Made by a program: the position numbers and the translations under genes. Under the pieces are notes generated by a model that was given only the letters and a program-made list of their open reading frames with translations, made no database searches and was not told where the DNA came from. This document shows, piece after piece, positions 15,301 to 22,845 of a stretch of 34,861 bases of DNA (position 1 is the first letter of the stretch; the number at the start of each line of letters is the position of its first letter). The stretch comes from Bacteroidota bacterium. GTDB lineage: Bacteria > Bacteroidota > Ignavibacteria > Ignavibacteriales > Melioribacteraceae. The stretch spans positions 1 through 34,861 of the forward strand of contig JAMCSN010000017.1 of assembly GCA_023381535.1 (NCBI GenBank), given 5' to 3'.

Positions 15301-17688
15301 ATGGATTCTGTTCATGTTCAAATGAAGATACATAATTATGGGACACAAATTGTTAATCCCTTTAAAATTTTTGTTGAAGATACTTATTTGGGATCAGTTA
15401 TTTACCGCGATACGTTGAATATTTCAGCTCTTCAAAACGATGCTGTGATTAACAGTGCCTTACCGGTATTGAACAGTCCTGGACAACATAATATTTTAGT
15501 TAAGCTTGATGGGGATAATTCTATCGATGAGATTTATAAGAGTGATAATTCTCTGACATTTAACTTTGACGTAGTCTCTACTAAAACCCGCCCGTACATT
15601 TACAGTAGAGTAAGTTCCGGTATATCTCAACTGACCTTCTTAAGTCCGCAAAAAAACGCTGAACTTAGGTCAAACCTAATTGCCGAAATTGATAAATCGC
15701 CAAATTTTAAAAAACCTATTACGTTCAGTATTCCAATTAATACGTTCTTTACTAAAATAGATTTGTCGCAGTTGGTAAATGGTAAAAGGTACTGGATGCG
15801 TACAAAACTTGGCGCTAATGAACAACTTTGGGAGCAGAATCTATCGTTTCAAAAAACTGAGCATCCCCAAAAAATAATTTATGATGATAGTTTAAGTTTT
15901 TGCCAATTGTCTATGGAACATCTTACCAATAATGGTTCTTCAATTTCAGTTTCGATAGATAGTTCTGTAGTGAGTGTAGAATCTGCCGGAGGAAATTTCA
16001 TCAAATATGGATCAGTAAAATTGAATAGAATAAATATTTTACCAAATACGTTCAATTGGGGAATGGGGATAGCAGTTTTTGATTCCATCGGAATGAAAAT
16101 AGATACAACCGATACATTTTGGTATGGTGATAATCCAGGTAGAGCACACGACTTAGCAACTTTAATTAATGCGATCCCGAATGGTAAAATTGTTGCTATG
16201 TGTGCAATTGACGATGCAAGTTCAAACTTGACTCTAGAATTACGGAATGCAATTAAAACCTTGGGAAGCACATTAGTAGATAATATCGGTTTCAGAAATC
16301 CTTGGTTGTTGATAGGAACAAAAGGAGCCAACCCGGGCGACGTAATTGAAAAATTGGAAACGGCTTCATACCAAAATATTTTAACTGCTGAAAAGTCATT
16401 TGTTTGGAAAAATACAAAGGGCAAATTTATTACTGACTTAGTTGGCCCAGCAGCCATTTGGAGAAATGCTCAAATTAATGCTTCATTTCCAAGCGGTTCA
16501 AGAATTGAGTATTCTGCTTTGGGCTTTAAGCAAAATGGCGAAATCGATACTCTCGTGCTGTCAGAAAATAATGGTACCGTTTTACTTAACAGCATTTCTT
16601 CAAACATGTATCCCACATTGAAATTAATAGGCCATGTACTCTTGTCAAAGAATGGAGAATCGCCAGTTATCTCCAATCTATCCATAAACTATTTAGGAGT
16701 ACCGGAACTTGGAACTAATTATCAGACAGTCTCGATCTCATCTGATACTTTAACTCAAGGCGAGACCGGAAGTCTCTCATTTTACGTTTACAATGCAGGT
16801 GAGTCTAGGGCAGATAGTTTCAAAGTTCGTGTAGAAGTTATTAAACCCGACAATTCTCGTGAGAAAATATTTGAACAGATGGTTGATTCACTAGGTGCGG
16901 AAAAGAGAAAGTTATTTAACGTAAGTTATAGTACGACTTCAACTGTAGGGAGTAGAAATTTTCAGATCACTATCGACCCTGGTAACAAGATTCTTGAACT
17001 GTACAAAGACAACAACTTATATTCAGTTCCTTTCTTTGTGAAAGCGAACAACGCACCAGCTTCTGTAAAACTCACCTTTGATGGTAACGACATAATTAAT
17101 GGGGATTATGTTTCTGCTACTCCTAATATTAAAGTTGAGCTTAACGATTTATCGCCCATCCCAATCTCGGATACAAGTCATGTTCGACTTTTTCTTAACA
17201 ACAAAAGGATTTCTTTAGCTAGTAAGGAAATTAATTTCTCGTTTTCGGATAACAATCCCAAATTTGTTGTTAGTTATAAACCAACGTTGAGCGATGGCAC
17301 TTATACTCTGAAAGCACTCGGTACAAACGCAACGGGACAAACAATTGATTCGGCTGGTGTGGTTAGAAAATTTATGGTGTCAAACCAAGCTCAATTACTT
17401 TACGTCTATAACTATCCGAATCCGTTTTCAAGCGAAACATATTTTACATTTAAGCTTACGCAGATTCCAGATGAACTTAAGATCAAAATTTTTACTGTTA
17501 GCGGCAGACTAATAAAAGAATTAATTGTTCCACCTTCAAATCTCAGCTACGATTTTAACAGAATTGAATGGGACGGAAGAGACCAAGACGGCGATCTTGT
17601 TGCTAACGGAGTTTATTTATACAAAGTAATTATGAAAAAGGGAACTGAAACTATTCAAGCTACCCAGAAGCTTGCGATAGTGAGATAA
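12367..17688 (+). CDS. Secreted C25 (gingipain/PorU-like) protease with CARDB, ILEI-like and T9SS sorting domains
   Basis: A 1773-residue envelope protein. Residues 1-30 form a signal peptide. The C25 caspase-like domain spans roughly 590-950, with the catalytic pair seen as GHSG (H827) and DLGCSTAKF (C858). CARDB-type domains follow at about 959-1060 and 1455-1560. Residues about 1258-1333 (GKIVAMCAIDDASSNL...LGSTLVDNIGFRNPWLLIGTKG) resemble the interleukin-like EMT inducer (FAM3/ILEI) domain. The C-terminus (YNYPNPFSSETYF...ANGVYLYKV...KLAIVR, from 1682) is the type IX (Por) sorting domain. In the type IX system PorU is a C25 sortase attaching cargo to anionic LPS. At 1773 residues this is longer than PorU, so it may be PorU-like or a cargo protease. 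It is coupled by ATGA to the glycan operon. Confidence 0.85.
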   Translation: MIKFSKIKEVLLSLTVFVLGTSISIPAVLPKIKVQKNSFKIELNFALIHKDVDAGKFTLRKYNEVSDENCTQQFLLPTKDIFIAIPANSKPLFTVVTMDSKTFQDVVPGRNIKYRDAMEDKTALKKNATTNNKSNENNLYQIIGYTWIRNFYCAHLRIFPVSYDGRLTENYKIVVNVELPGFQLINENSAIRTQSKFDKSLNDIICNAQIAEQFRSNNLQEFPDSTGDWIDYNSMYIKIPITEDGIYRITKNDLDNVGVDVSSIDCPTFRLFESGREIPLYIKGEGDGRLDGTDFIEFYAAKNYSKKSYRAINKNGEPYNNFMNIYTDTSFYFLTWGSNRGVRIPLSTAALQMVPDTIDYHTEVEHYEVDAGFGGLNTDMMKNQDPHWIETDLWFWGGVSSGSQADFSFQTKNLVANKSAKVYLKVIGNASGVILNAHALDLLLNSKVVSSKTISRNERALLVGSVNSNELSNGTNSLSLRNIDNGNTPNSVVYDWFDVEYPQRLFATQNFIHIIFLYDFTPGVKIIKVENFYSPTVSILKLTPQKKLILNYGETNGVLTFSDTISVGDQYVVFADETIHVPSLGKPIKFLNLRNSHNQYDDLIITNPALRNSCEEYAQFVDAKYNLRAKTFYTSDIFNEFGFGYPTAESIREFLKYAYQNWQVPKPSFVFLVGSANYDYKNIYKKTKLNLVPSFGEPVSDVWYVTWGDINSPVQQMWIGRIPASTNDEVRFYLNKHREYLKQNYSFFNKLAIFFSGGDPNTPGQINAFKGGNDYVKNNITDVAPYYMVGVHFYKTSNPRSDFGPYDSKYVQSTIKNGALFISYLGHSGTRVWDNSITQTSDLENDYDRYPLITDLGCSTAKFAEPDVDAFASLFVLNSQAIAYIGNSSLGYTSTSLIAPKYFYESVFTDSVYNISRAHALTKEKMLGQFGSGGTYGLFSLTNTLIGDPIIDLAVPPKPNLVISDGDIEMLSANPDDQMDSVHVQMKIHNYGTQIVNPFKIFVEDTYLGSVIYRDTLNISALQNDAVINSALPVLNSPGQHNILVKLDGDNSIDEIYKSDNSLTFNFDVVSTKTRPYIYSRVSSGISQLTFLSPQKNAELRSNLIAEIDKSPNFKKPITFSIPINTFFTKIDLSQLVNGKRYWMRTKLGANEQLWEQNLSFQKTEHPQKIIYDDSLSFCQLSMEHLTNNGSSISVSIDSSVVSVESAGGNFIKYGSVKLNRINILPNTFNWGMGIAVFDSIGMKIDTTDTFWYGDNPGRAHDLATLINAIPNGKIVAMCAIDDASSNLTLELRNAIKTLGSTLVDNIGFRNPWLLIGTKGANPGDVIEKLETASYQNILTAEKSFVWKNTKGKFITDLVGPAAIWRNAQINASFPSGSRIEYSALGFKQNGEIDTLVLSENNGTVLLNSISSNMYPTLKLIGHVLLSKNGESPVISNLSINYLGVPELGTNYQTVSISSDTLTQGETGSLSFYVYNAGESRADSFKVRVEVIKPDNSREKIFEQMVDSLGAEKRKLFNVSYSTTSTVGSRNFQITIDPGNKILELYKDNNLYSVPFFVKANNAPASVKLTFDGNDIINGDYVSATPNIKVELNDLSPIPISDTSHVRLFLNNKRISLASKEINFSFSDNNPKFVVSYKPTLSDGTYTLKALGTNATGQTIDSAGVVRKFMVSNQAQLLYVYNYPNPFSSETYFTFKLTQIPDELKIKIFTVSGRLIKELIVPPSNLSYDFNRIEWDGRDQDGDLVANGVYLYKVIMKKGTETIQATQKLAIVR

Positions 17689-17811
17689 TAAACTAGAGCG
17701 TATTAAAAGAAGTTAGTCCTTTCAATGACCGCATAACTTAACACCCGCCGAAATTCACATCAGCTTTATCTAACCAACGTTCATAAAATAAAAGTTGCCT
17801 ATACCGCGATG

Positions 17812-17827
17812 TGGCAGAGCCCTTGCA
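17812..17827 (+). promoter_or_regulatory. Sigma-54 promoter before the kinase/NtrC operon
   Basis: TGGCAGAGCCCTTGCA fits the sigma-54 consensus (TGGCAC-N5-TTGCA) with the GG and GC doublets at the proper spacing. It lies about 70 bp before the kinase ATG at 17898. The operon encodes a sigma-54 activator, which suggests autoregulation. No upstream TGGGGAAT half-site was found here. Confidence 0.75.
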
Positions 17828-17897
17828 TAAAGTAATTGCTTATCTACATTGAGAATAGCTATTTTTTCATTGAGATCGAATAAATTTGAGAGGCACA

Positions 17898-19397
17898 ATG
17901 TTAAAGTATAAATTCGGATTAGGCAGAAAAGTTGCCGTTATAGTTTTGGGAGCTTTATTATTTTTTAGCATATGCTTTGCTTTGTTTGCACACATAACCG
18001 GCTATAGAATGCTTGAGAAACAAGCTCAGGCAAAAGCAGATGGAATTGCGGAATTTGGGAAGGGTATCTTAGAACACTTGATGGTTGAAGGTAAGACGGA
18101 CAAATTGGAGAGAGTGTTAAAATCGGCAATTGTTTCTCCACAGATCAACGATGTTATGATATTAGATAAGAATGGCATAATAACCGTTCGTTCGACTAAT
18201 ATAGACATTGGCAAAAAATTCAAGTTAAATAATTTACCGGACGTGAGCGCAGTTTCAAAAGAAAGTTTCTTTCCTGTTGTAGAAAATAAAAATCATTACC
18301 AATATGTAGTTAATCCAGTATTTAATAAACCTAAATGTTACTCATGCCATGAAAGCTCAGAGAAAATTTTGGGCTATTATGTTGTTAAAGCTTCTATGGA
18401 TGATCTTCTGAAAGTTGCTTATGAACATCGATCCTTAAATATTATTATTACACTTATAATTGTCATTGGAGTGGGGATTATAATACTGTTAGCGCTATAT
18501 TTTATTGTTATTAAACCTGTCAATAGATTAGAACAGCATATGAACAAAATTGGAGATGCTGTTAACGGTTCTAAAACTTATGATGATACGCAATTCTCTT
18601 TAATAAGAGAATCTAAAAGAAATGATGAAATATCAGACCTTGAAAAAGCTTTCAACAAGTTGATAAACCGTTTAAATGAAAGTAAAGTTAAGCTGGATGA
18701 GATGCACCAAAATCAGCTTGAACAGGCAGACCGGATGTTTACAGTTGGAGAGATGGCTGCCAGCCTCGCTCATGAAATTAAGAATCCTATTTCCGGCGTA
18801 ATAGGAGCGCTGCAAATTTTTGACTCTGAAACTGAAAGCGGTGATGCAAAGAAAGAAATTATTGGAGAAATGATGTCTTTGCTGCAAAGGGTAAATAACG
18901 CGGTAAATGATTTGTTAAGCTACGCAAGACCAAAACCTCCGGTTTTTGAAACTGTAGATGTAAAATCGCTTATCGATAAAACTTTATCTCTTATCATCCC
19001 ATTGCAGCCGGAGAAAAAAATAAACTACAATGTTGTTCTTGGCGATGAATTATCAATTATATTCGCCGATAGAAACCAACTGCAGCAAGTATTGTTTAAT
19101 CTAATGCTTAACGCTCTTCAAGCAATGAATAGCGAAGGTACATTAAATATTTTAGTGAAAAAGAAAGAAAATTCGGTTGAGATAGAAGTGATAGACAACG
19201 GAGCGGGTATTAAGCCGGAAACACTTCCTTTTCTTTTCAAACCCTTCTTTACAACTAAACATAAAGGGACTGGTTTGGGTTTAGCCATCTCTAAAAGAAT
19301 AATTGAACAGCATAACGGCAGCATCGAGATAACAAGCGAATTAGGACAAGGTACAAAAGCAAGGATTTCTTTACCTCTTGAACAAAACGGAAAGTAA
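17898..19397 (+). CDS. NtrB-type sensor histidine kinase with a c-type haem motif in its sensor domain
   Basis: A 499-residue membrane kinase. TM1 is about residues 8-30, a periplasmic sensor region runs to about 178, TM2 (IIITLIIVIGVGIIILLALYFIVI) follows, then HAMP, HisKA with SLAHEIKNP (H292), and HATPase with N-box NLMLNALQAM, DNGAGI, FFTTKHKGTGLGL and the GQGT end. The periplasmic part contains CYSCH at 147-151 in NKPKCYSCHESSEKILGYYVVKAS, a c-type haem site as in haem-c sensors of Geobacter-like bacteria. It should sense redox state, oxygen/NO or quinol status; which is unknown. ATG 17898 is preferred over TTG 17886 because GAGAGG precedes it. The activator gene starts 2 bp after its stop. 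Confidence 0.88.
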   Translation: MLKYKFGLGRKVAVIVLGALLFFSICFALFAHITGYRMLEKQAQAKADGIAEFGKGILEHLMVEGKTDKLERVLKSAIVSPQINDVMILDKNGIITVRSTNIDIGKKFKLNNLPDVSAVSKESFFPVVENKNHYQYVVNPVFNKPKCYSCHESSEKILGYYVVKASMDDLLKVAYEHRSLNIIITLIIVIGVGIIILLALYFIVIKPVNRLEQHMNKIGDAVNGSKTYDDTQFSLIRESKRNDEISDLEKAFNKLINRLNESKVKLDEMHQNQLEQADRMFTVGEMAASLAHEIKNPISGVIGALQIFDSETESGDAKKEIIGEMMSLLQRVNNAVNDLLSYARPKPPVFETVDVKSLIDKTLSLIIPLQPEKKINYNVVLGDELSIIFADRNQLQQVLFNLMLNALQAMNSEGTLNILVKKKENSVEIEVIDNGAGIKPETLPFLFKPFFTTKHKGTGLGLAISKRIIEQHNGSIEITSELGQGTKARISLPLEQNGK

Positions 19398-19399
19398 TT

Positions 19400-20788
19400 A
19401 TGAGACCGGAAACAATACTTGTTGTTGATGACGAAAAATTAATACGATGGTCGCTTAAGCAAAATTTAGAGAAAGAATCCTTTAACGTCTTGGAAGCAGA
19501 AAACGTAAAAATTGGTTTAGAACAGGTTTCTGAATCCGAGCCCGATTTAATTATTTTAGACCAGCGCCTGCCTGACGGAACCGGTATAGAATTCATTCAA
19601 AAATTAAGAGAGATGTCTTTTGATAATCCTATCGTTATGTTAAGCGCTGTTGATACTTCGAATGTTGCGGTGCAAGCGATGAAACTCGGGGCTTTCGATT
19701 ATGTTACAAAGCCTGTTAATTTTGATGAGCTTAAGGTTGTAATTGAAAAAGCTATGGAGTCGATCCGCTTAAAAAGACAAGTTGTTTTTCTGAGAGGTGA
19801 GCAAAAGAAACAGTTCGGCAATTTTGTAATGATTGGCGATTCGCCCGTGATGAAAAAATTATTTAATATGATTTCCAAGATTGCCGCCAGCGATTCATCT
19901 ACCGTTCTTGTTACCGGCGAGAGCGGCGTTGGAAAAGAATTGGTAGTTAGAACAATTCATGCGCTGAGCGAAAGAAAAGATAAATGTTTTATGGCTGTCA
20001 ACTGCGCTTCGCTTACAGAATCATTAATCGAAAGCGAGTTATTTGGTCATCAAAAAGGAGCCTTTACCGATGCTAAAAATCTAAAAAAAGGAATGTTCGA
20101 ACTTGCAGACGGAGGTTCTATTTTTTTAGATGAGATTGGCGATATCTCCCCCAACTTGCAAGTTAAACTGCTGAGGGTGCTGGATCAAAAATCGTTTAAG
20201 AGGGTAGGCGGCTCGTCCGAAATTTCAGTAGATATAAGAATAATAACCGCAACCAACCAACCCCTTGAGAATAAAGTTGCAGAAGGAAAGTTCAGAGCCG
20301 ATTTGTTTTACCGTTTGAACGTTGTTCATCTACATGTACCACCCTTAAGAGAAAGAGGGAATGATATTTTGCTTTTAGCCCAGTATTTTCTGCAAGAATT
20401 CAACAAGGTATTCCGGAAAAATTTTAAAGGTTTATCCGATGAAACAAAGGAATTGTTTCTGAAATACGATTGGCCCGGCAACGTTCGCGAATTAAGAAAT
20501 GTGATTGAGAGAGCTGTTCTGCTGGATGAAGGAGATTATATCTTTTCACACGACGTCGAATTGGGACATCTTCACACACTTAGTAAAAAAGAAAGCACCG
20601 GATATACAACAGCTAATAGAAGTTTAACTTTTAGCCAGATAGAAAGAAACGCAGTGTTTGATGCATTAACGAAAACTAACTTTAATCAATCCCAAGCTGC
20701 AAAATTGCTACAGATAAGCCGGGACCAATTGCGTTATAAGATGAAAAAATTAGGGATAAAAAGTAAAGGCATTAAAAAACTACAGTAG
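19400..20788 (+). CDS. NtrC-family sigma-54-dependent response regulator
   Basis: A 462-residue activator in three parts. The receiver has D54 as phosphoacceptor (LIILDQRLPDG) and a conserved K in VTKPVN. The AAA+ domain has Walker A GESGVGKE (about 173), ELFGHQKGAFTDAKN, Walker B GGSIFLDEIGD and the R-finger region (FRADLFYRLNVV). The Fis-type HTH (NQSQAAKLLQISRDQLRYKMKKLGI) forms the C-terminus. The sigma-54-contacting loop reads GAFTDA at 220-225 instead of the usual GAFTGA. It is encoded with the haem kinase. Likely targets are the sigma-54-type promoters at 17812 and 21500, the second with upstream half-sites. Confidence 0.92.
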   Translation: MRPETILVVDDEKLIRWSLKQNLEKESFNVLEAENVKIGLEQVSESEPDLIILDQRLPDGTGIEFIQKLREMSFDNPIVMLSAVDTSNVAVQAMKLGAFDYVTKPVNFDELKVVIEKAMESIRLKRQVVFLRGEQKKQFGNFVMIGDSPVMKKLFNMISKIAASDSSTVLVTGESGVGKELVVRTIHALSERKDKCFMAVNCASLTESLIESELFGHQKGAFTDAKNLKKGMFELADGGSIFLDEIGDISPNLQVKLLRVLDQKSFKRVGGSSEISVDIRIITATNQPLENKVAEGKFRADLFYRLNVVHLHVPPLRERGNDILLLAQYFLQEFNKVFRKNFKGLSDETKELFLKYDWPGNVRELRNVIERAVLLDEGDYIFSHDVELGHLHTLSKKESTGYTTANRSLTFSQIERNAVFDALTKTNFNQSQAAKLLQISRDQLRYKMKKLGIKSKGIKKLQ

Positions 20789-20799
20789 TAGGCATGTTG

Positions 20800-20815
20800 T
20801 GGCATATGGATTGTA
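20800..20815 (+). promoter_or_regulatory. Possible sigma-54 promoter before the lone receiver gene
   Basis: TGGCATATGGATTGTA has GG and TTG at sigma-54 spacing but GT in place of the -12 GC. The predicted start of RNA (about 20826) is only a few bases before the ATG at 20829, giving an almost leaderless message. This is a weaker match than the site at 17812. Confidence 0.4.
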
Positions 20816-20828
20816 ATATATAATAACC

Positions 20829-21266
20829 ATGAACCTAACAATAGATTCTAATTTAGGAATTAGCCGTATTAACAATTCCAGCAAGAAGCCGTGTGTCTTG
20901 GTGGTTGATGATGAAACGCTGATCTGTTGGGCATTGCGAAGCGCTCTAATGAAAAAAGGTTTTGAAGTTATTACCGCTACTTCCTTTAAAGAAGGAATTA
21001 GAGAAATCTCTTCCCGCAATTTTGATGTTTTGATTGCGGATTTAAAATTGGACGAGAGCGATGGATTTAATGTTATTGTTGAAGCCCGGAATAAAAATCC
21101 TCTAATTAAAACCGTTATGATTACTGCTTTCGGCGATGAAACGAGCAGACATAAAGCCGATGAACTTGACGTAAACTTGTTTGTTGAAAAACCGTTAAAC
21201 CTTTCTGAAATGGTTCATTCCGTATCACTTCTGATTAAAAAGAAAACTCCCCCCTGTCAAAATTAA
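20829..21266 (+). CDS. Single-domain response regulator
   Basis: A 145-residue receiver without an output domain. KPCVLVVDDETLICWALRSALMKKGF gives the acidic pair, LIADLKLDESDG the phosphoacceptor (D71), VMITAFGDET the switch Thr and FVEKPLNL the conserved Lys. Its sequence resembles the receiver of the upstream NtrC-type protein (DDE-LI-W-L). It may take phosphate from the same kinase as a sink or connector. The first 18 residues are an unusual N-terminal extension with no later Met to replace the start. It sits 40 bp after the activator gene. Confidence 0.85.
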   Translation: MNLTIDSNLGISRINNSSKKPCVLVVDDETLICWALRSALMKKGFEVITATSFKEGIREISSRNFDVLIADLKLDESDGFNVIVEARNKNPLIKTVMITAFGDETSRHKADELDVNLFVEKPLNLSEMVHSVSLLIKKKTPPCQN

Positions 21267-21330
21267 AGTTCTATTGCTTTTCGTACAGTCTTGATTGCCT
21301 TGCCAAGTATGTTTTATAAAAAACTATTGC

Positions 21331-21368
21331 TGGGGAATTATACCCATTCCCCAAGTTAAGTGGGGAAT
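21331..21368 (+). promoter_or_regulatory. Activator-binding dyad: three TGGGGAAT half-sites
   Basis: TGGGGAAT (21331-21338) and ATTCCCCA (21346-21353) form a perfect 8-bp dyad with a 7-base spacer. A third TGGGGAAT follows at 21361-21368. The cluster lies about 130-170 bp before the sigma-54-like promoter at 21500, the usual place for an NtrC-type upstream activating site. Confidence 0.65.
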
Positions 21369-21499
21369 AGTCCGCAAACGAATTCTGTGAGCAAATATTG
21401 TCGTATTCTCTTTAAGCAATGTTAAAGGATTTAGCGACATAAGTATCGGTATTATAGACGGCTGTGATAGTTGGTGAAGATGATCCTTACAAATTTTTT

Positions 21500-21515
21500 T
21501 GGCATTAGTATTGAC
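21500..21515 (+). promoter_or_regulatory. Sigma-54-type promoter of the cytochrome operon
   Basis: TGGCATTAGTATTGAC matches TGGCA-N6-TTG with correct spacing and A instead of C after TTG. Transcription would start near 21525, just before the ATG at 21538. The upstream dyad and the adjacent NtrC-type gene support it. Confidence 0.6.
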
Positions 21516-21537
21516 ATTTGGAAAACGTTGATAATAA

Positions 21538-22836
21538 ATGAATACTGATTTAATGTTACTAAAAAGAAAAATTACTAATTATTCGCTGTTAAAATATCTT
21601 TCGGCTTTTATTCTCGCTTTATTACTTTTAAACTTTACCACTAACGACAAATTAGACAAGCAGCCGTATAGAGTAATTCATCCCAACACCAAGCTGTCTA
21701 AAGTAGAAGAAGATAGGTTTTTGTTTGTTATTTGGGTAGATACGCTGCAGATAAAAAGTTTCAAGGTCTTCAACCCGTGGGATACAACCATAGTGTTGGA
21801 CCTAACCTCTCCATCTGTACGGAAGTCAAATAACGAAAAAGTCGCTGCGGTTCTCCCGCCTAATCTTATATTAGGAAAGATTTCTGTTTCAGCCGAACCT
21901 TTCCATCAACCGTTGGTTAATAAAGAAGATTCATTCCCGTTTGAAAAACAAGCGGATGCAAAGGGAATTCTGAAGGATACATCTTTAGCTTCGATCAAAA
22001 CATTAAGAGAGCAAGATGCTCTTCTTGCAAGCGTAGAGGTTTTTGGCTGGCTGCCGGTTGAGGTAAATAATTTTGGGAAGAGAAAAGATTATTGTCAAAA
22101 CGATATCATTTCAATCCCTCTAAGTTTAGAACCGGGAAATAATGCAATTCATTATGAGTTAGAAACAAAGGAAGGCAAGTTAATAAGTGATTCGCTCAAC
22201 GTGTATTATCAATTGGAGATTGAAAGCAAGAAAGCCCCGGATGAATACAGTAAAAGTATTTTTCACATTGCAGGGAACGATGCAAGATGTTTCTCCTGCC
22301 ATGAAAATGAGAACAAGAGGAAATCGTCGGTTATTTCTCCATCTACCTGTCAATCTTGTCATGGTTCGATGTATAAGGAGAATTTTGTACACGGACCGGT
22401 TGACTCCGGACAATGCGAGACTTGCCATAATCAACAAATGTCATCCGGATTCCAACCAAAGTTTGAAGTTGAAAAAGAATCGGAAGTATGTTTTGAATGT
22501 CACGATGATATAAAAGAAGGAATCGCTAAAAAGAAATTCGTTCACGCACCGGTTGTTTCGGGAAAGTGCACGATCTGCCACAGTCCGCACGCATCCAAGC
22601 ATGAATATCAGCTAAGGAATTCGACAAATCAAATCTGCCTGGCTTGTCACGATGATAAGAATGAAGGCAGTCACCCGGTAATTTTTCATCCATATCAAAA
22701 CAGAAAAGACCCGCGCAACCCGAAGCGGGAATTAAATTGCGTAAGCTGTCATAATCCTCATTTCTCAGATTTTAAGTCGATACTTTCATCAGCCGATGGA
22801 TATTTCGCCTTGTGTCAAAGTTGTCATAATAAATAG
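21538..22836 (+). CDS. Octahaem c-type cytochrome
   Basis: A 432-residue exported protein. Residues about 17-35 are a hydrophobic signal or anchor (YLSAFILALLLLNFT). The next 220 residues contain no haem site and look like a beta-rich binding domain. The C-terminal half holds eight CXXCH motifs: CFSCH, CQSCH, CETCH, CFECH, CTICH, CLACH, CVSCH and CQSCH, several as paired CXXCH-PH units of the NrfA/DmsE-type paired-CXXCH family. It likely carries electrons in the periplasm or at the outer membrane. It is the first gene after the sigma-54-type promoter. The ATG at 21553 is an alternative start. A propeller gene follows 9 bp later. Confidence 0.85.
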   Translation: MNTDLMLLKRKITNYSLLKYLSAFILALLLLNFTTNDKLDKQPYRVIHPNTKLSKVEEDRFLFVIWVDTLQIKSFKVFNPWDTTIVLDLTSPSVRKSNNEKVAAVLPPNLILGKISVSAEPFHQPLVNKEDSFPFEKQADAKGILKDTSLASIKTLREQDALLASVEVFGWLPVEVNNFGKRKDYCQNDIISIPLSLEPGNNAIHYELETKEGKLISDSLNVYYQLEIESKKAPDEYSKSIFHIAGNDARCFSCHENENKRKSSVISPSTCQSCHGSMYKENFVHGPVDSGQCETCHNQQMSSGFQPKFEVEKESEVCFECHDDIKEGIAKKKFVHAPVVSGKCTICHSPHASKHEYQLRNSTNQICLACHDDKNEGSHPVIFHPYQNRKDPRNPKRELNCVSCHNPHFSDFKSILSSADGYFALCQSCHNK

Positions 22837-22845
22837 CAGTGTAAG

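Noticed and set aside
15879..16457. Minus-strand frame of 192 residues inside the C25 gene
   Set aside because: It overlaps a well-supported coding region, has no family features and no start signal.
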